Below are positions 62,173 through 64,000 of a DNA stretch of 64,000 bases, in pieces. Position 1 is the stretch's first letter. Every line of letters starts with the position of its first letter. Source of the DNA: Nocardia bhagyanarayanae (GTDB taxonomy: Bacteria; Actinomycetota; Actinomycetes; Mycobacteriales; Mycobacteriaceae). Both the position numbers and the translations under genes were made by a program. A model generated the notes under the pieces. It ran no database searches, was not told the DNA's origin, and saw only the letters and a list, made by a program, of their open reading frames with translations. The DNA is taken from assembly GCF_006716565.1 (NCBI RefSeq), contig NZ_VFPG01000001.1, forward strand, positions 2,232,001 through 2,296,000, read 5' to 3'.

Positions 62173-63645
62173 ATGGTCGACACCCTGATCGTCGGTGGCG
62201 GCACCGCGGGCTGCGTGCTCGCGGCGAGGCTGAGCGAACAGCCGGATCACACCGTGCGCCTGCTGGAGGCGGGCCCGGTGTGGTCGGCCGCGGCCGAGAT
62301 GCCCGCGGCGCTGCGCGATGCCACGCGCCTGCCGATCGGGCCGGAGTCGCGGTGGCTGTGGCGGTATTCCGCGACGCTGGCGGCGAGCTCGGACGACGAT
62401 CGCGCCGTCGAGGGCAGCCTGGTGCGCGGGCGGGTGCTCGGTGGGTCGAGCACGATCAACGGCAGCTACTTCGTGCGCGCGCCCGCGGCGGATTTCGTGG
62501 CGTGGAGCGCGGCGCTCGGCGGGGCGGCGGAGTGGTCGTTCGAGTCCGTGCTGCCCGCCTACCGCAAGCTCGAGGACGACCGCGACTACGGCGACCGTCC
62601 CGGCCACGGTCGCGGCGGCCCGATCCCGGTGCGCCGCACGGCCGTTCCGACTCCGGTCAGCCGCGCGTTCGCCGCGGCCGCGCACGATGCGGGCTTCGCG
62701 GAGATGCCCGATTCGAACGCGCTGCCGGGTACGGGTCCCGCCGAAGGCGTCGCCCCGGTGCCGTGCAATATCGACGGCGGCGCGCGGGTCGGCACCGCGA
62801 CGGCGTATCTGCTGCCCGCGCTCGGACGTCCCAATCTGACCGTGCGGGGCGGAGTCGTGGTCTCCCGCATCCTTTTCCGCGGTACCAGGGCGGTCGGTGT
62901 CGACTACAAGCACGGCGAGACCACCGGCACGATGACGGCCGATCGGATCGTGCTGTGCGCGGGCGCTGTGGAGTCGGCGGCATTGCTGCTGCGGTCGGGG
63001 CTGGGGCCGCCGGACCAGCTTCAGGCGCTCGGCATACCGGTCGTGGCGCCGTCGCCCGTCGGCGCGCGGTTCGACGACCATCCCGAGATCGGTCTCGAAT
63101 ATCGGCTCGACGCGCCGACGCCCGCCGCGGTGCCGCTGGAGTACGTGCTGAGTCTCGACGACATCGAAATCCGCCCTTACACAGTCCCGTTCGCCGGGGA
63201 CCGGCACCGCATGGGTGTCGCGCTGATGCGTCCCGAGTCCGCGGGTGTGTTGCGGTTGCGCGGCCCGGATCCGCTCGCCGCGCCCAGGATCGAGCACCGC
63301 TACCTCGCGGGCGCGGCCGATCGCGCGCGATTGCGGGATGCCGTCGCACTGGCCGTCGATGTGCTGCGACGAATACCGGGTGCGTACCCGTGCCACCCGC
63401 CGCCGGAGGGCGGTGACGACGGCTGGCTGCGCGCGAATCTTTCCACCTCGCAACATCTCTCGGGCACCTGCCGGATGGGAGCCGAGCGGGACGAGCGAGC
63501 GGTGGTCGACGCGCGGTGCGCGGTGCGCGGGGTGAGCGGACTGTCCGTGGTGGATCTGTCCGTGGTTCCGGTGCCGCTGAGCCGAGGACCGCAGGCCACG
63601 GCCGTGATGCTCGCCGAACACGCTGCGGGCTGGCTCACATCGTGA
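62173..63645 (+). CDS. mftG: Mycofactocin-associated GMC oxidoreductase
   Basis: 490-residue FAD-dependent GMC oxidoreductase of the MftG type. FAD motif TLIVGGGTAGCVLAARLSEQ, GMC signature GRVLGGSSTINGSYFVRAP, and C-terminal catalytic region NLSTSQHLSGTCRMG with VDLSVVPVPLSRGPQATAVM. MftG is known to link reduced mycofactocin to the respiratory chain in mycobacteria. It closes the visible mft cluster. Confidence 0.92.
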   Translation: MVDTLIVGGGTAGCVLAARLSEQPDHTVRLLEAGPVWSAAAEMPAALRDATRLPIGPESRWLWRYSATLAASSDDDRAVEGSLVRGRVLGGSSTINGSYFVRAPAADFVAWSAALGGAAEWSFESVLPAYRKLEDDRDYGDRPGHGRGGPIPVRRTAVPTPVSRAFAAAAHDAGFAEMPDSNALPGTGPAEGVAPVPCNIDGGARVGTATAYLLPALGRPNLTVRGGVVVSRILFRGTRAVGVDYKHGETTGTMTADRIVLCAGAVESAALLLRSGLGPPDQLQALGIPVVAPSPVGARFDDHPEIGLEYRLDAPTPAAVPLEYVLSLDDIEIRPYTVPFAGDRHRMGVALMRPESAGVLRLRGPDPLAAPRIEHRYLAGAADRARLRDAVALAVDVLRRIPGAYPCHPPPEGGDDGWLRANLSTSQHLSGTCRMGAERDERAVVDARCAVRGVSGLSVVDLSVVPVPLSRGPQATAVMLAEHAAGWLTS

Positions 63646-63770
63646 AGTGAAAGACGGATGGGTCACAAAATGAGGAGGTCCGCCCCGGGTGTGAGCTGGC
63701 GGACAAACCGAAATAACCGCCCTTACCCCTGAATACGCGCCGGTACAGTTTGTGGCGGAAAGAAAGGCAA

Positions 63771-64000
63771 ATGGTCAGCAATCTTGCAGGTGGGCGGTCC
63801 CCACGGCACGGCGTCGAACCCGGCACGCAACTCGGCGCTTTGGAAGCCTATGCCGCACAAGCACACGGATATCTTAGCGCGGGTGGCGAACAGCTGTCGC
63901 AGCTAGCCGGTCTGCTGCGTCCGCTCGTGCTGGAATCCTGGCTGCGCAGCCTGCGTAGCGGCGTCGATCCGATGGACGTGCTCAGCGAGCGCGGCCTGCG
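63771..64000 (+). CDS. Start of a GAF-type regulator, truncated by the window end
   Basis: First 76 residues of a larger protein. The start ATG 63771 follows AGAAAGG. The N-terminus has RPLVLESWLRSLRSGVDP, a pattern seen at the start of AcoR-like regulators with GAF and helix-turn-helix domains. TACAGT at 63744-63749 may be its -10. The rest is outside. It may regulate the mft or neighbouring genes. Confidence 0.6.
   Translation, partial: MVSNLAGGRSPRHGVEPGTQLGALEAYAAQAHGYLSAGGEQLSQLAGLLRPLVLESWLRSLRSGVDPMDVLSERGL

Overview
The window is high-GC actinobacterial DNA, and the gene content points to the Mycobacteriales, most likely Nocardia or a close relative. Indicators are a complete mce lipid-import operon with its own ATPase, rpoB/rpoC, rpsL/rpsG/fusA/tuf, DUF3558 lipoproteins, an EspC-type secretion substrate, kshB, and a mycofactocin cluster. 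I had no database search; identifications rest on motifs and recalled family sequences, and the genus call is an inference.

Layout. 1-981: end of an MFS exporter gene on the minus strand. 1.1-2.5 kb: rplJ-rplL with a leader hairpin and a strong terminator. 2.6-13.9 kb: one long operon of ATPase, two YrbE permeases, MceA-F and two Mce-associated proteins, with overlaps or short gaps throughout. 14.2-22.0 kb: rpoB-rpoC with promoter and terminator. 22.2-32.8 kb: a mosaic of small accessory genes (leaderless AAA/DUF234 ATPase, MarR/glyoxalase pair, ArsR/SRPBCC pair, pirin, AhpD-GNAT fusion, aldo/keto reductase with MerR regulator) and one scar made of two gene remnants. 32.7-42.9 kb: SixA phosphatase, ferredoxin-fused NADP reductase FprB, acyl-ACP thioesterase, a type VII-like EspC/lytic transglycosylase pair, quinone oxidoreductase, AlkZ-type glycosylase, Lrp regulator divergent from hppD, and two DUF3558 lipoproteins. 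42.9-50.7 kb: the str operon rpsL-rpsG-fusA-tuf, then a damaged toxin-antitoxin pair and a second full-length EF-G gene. 50.7-56.8 kb: small mixed genes (zinc ribbon, hydrolase, VapBC, TetR, SPW membrane protein, FAD reductase, glutamate racemase family, AlkD). 56.7-63.7 kb: kshB, a TetR regulator and the mycofactocin locus mftA, mftBC, mftF, mftG, followed by the start of another regulator.

How the genes work together. The mce operon should import lipids or steroids. KshB supplies electrons to 3-ketosteroid 9-alpha-hydroxylase. Mycofactocin is a peptide-derived redox cofactor used by alcohol and lipid dehydrogenases. kshB and mftA each have a near-identical operator (core GAACGTGTTTCA) on either side of the TetR gene, suggesting a steroid/mycofactocin co-regulated unit. 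The mycofactocin locus is unusual: MftB and MftC are a single polypeptide, and mftD and mftE are absent between mftC and mftF.

The best candidates for follow-up are the MftB-MftC fusion with its reduced locus, the paired operators, the second EF-G with a His in place of the switch-I Arg, the AhpD-GNAT read-through gene, and the divergent-pair deletion scar at 26.8 kb.
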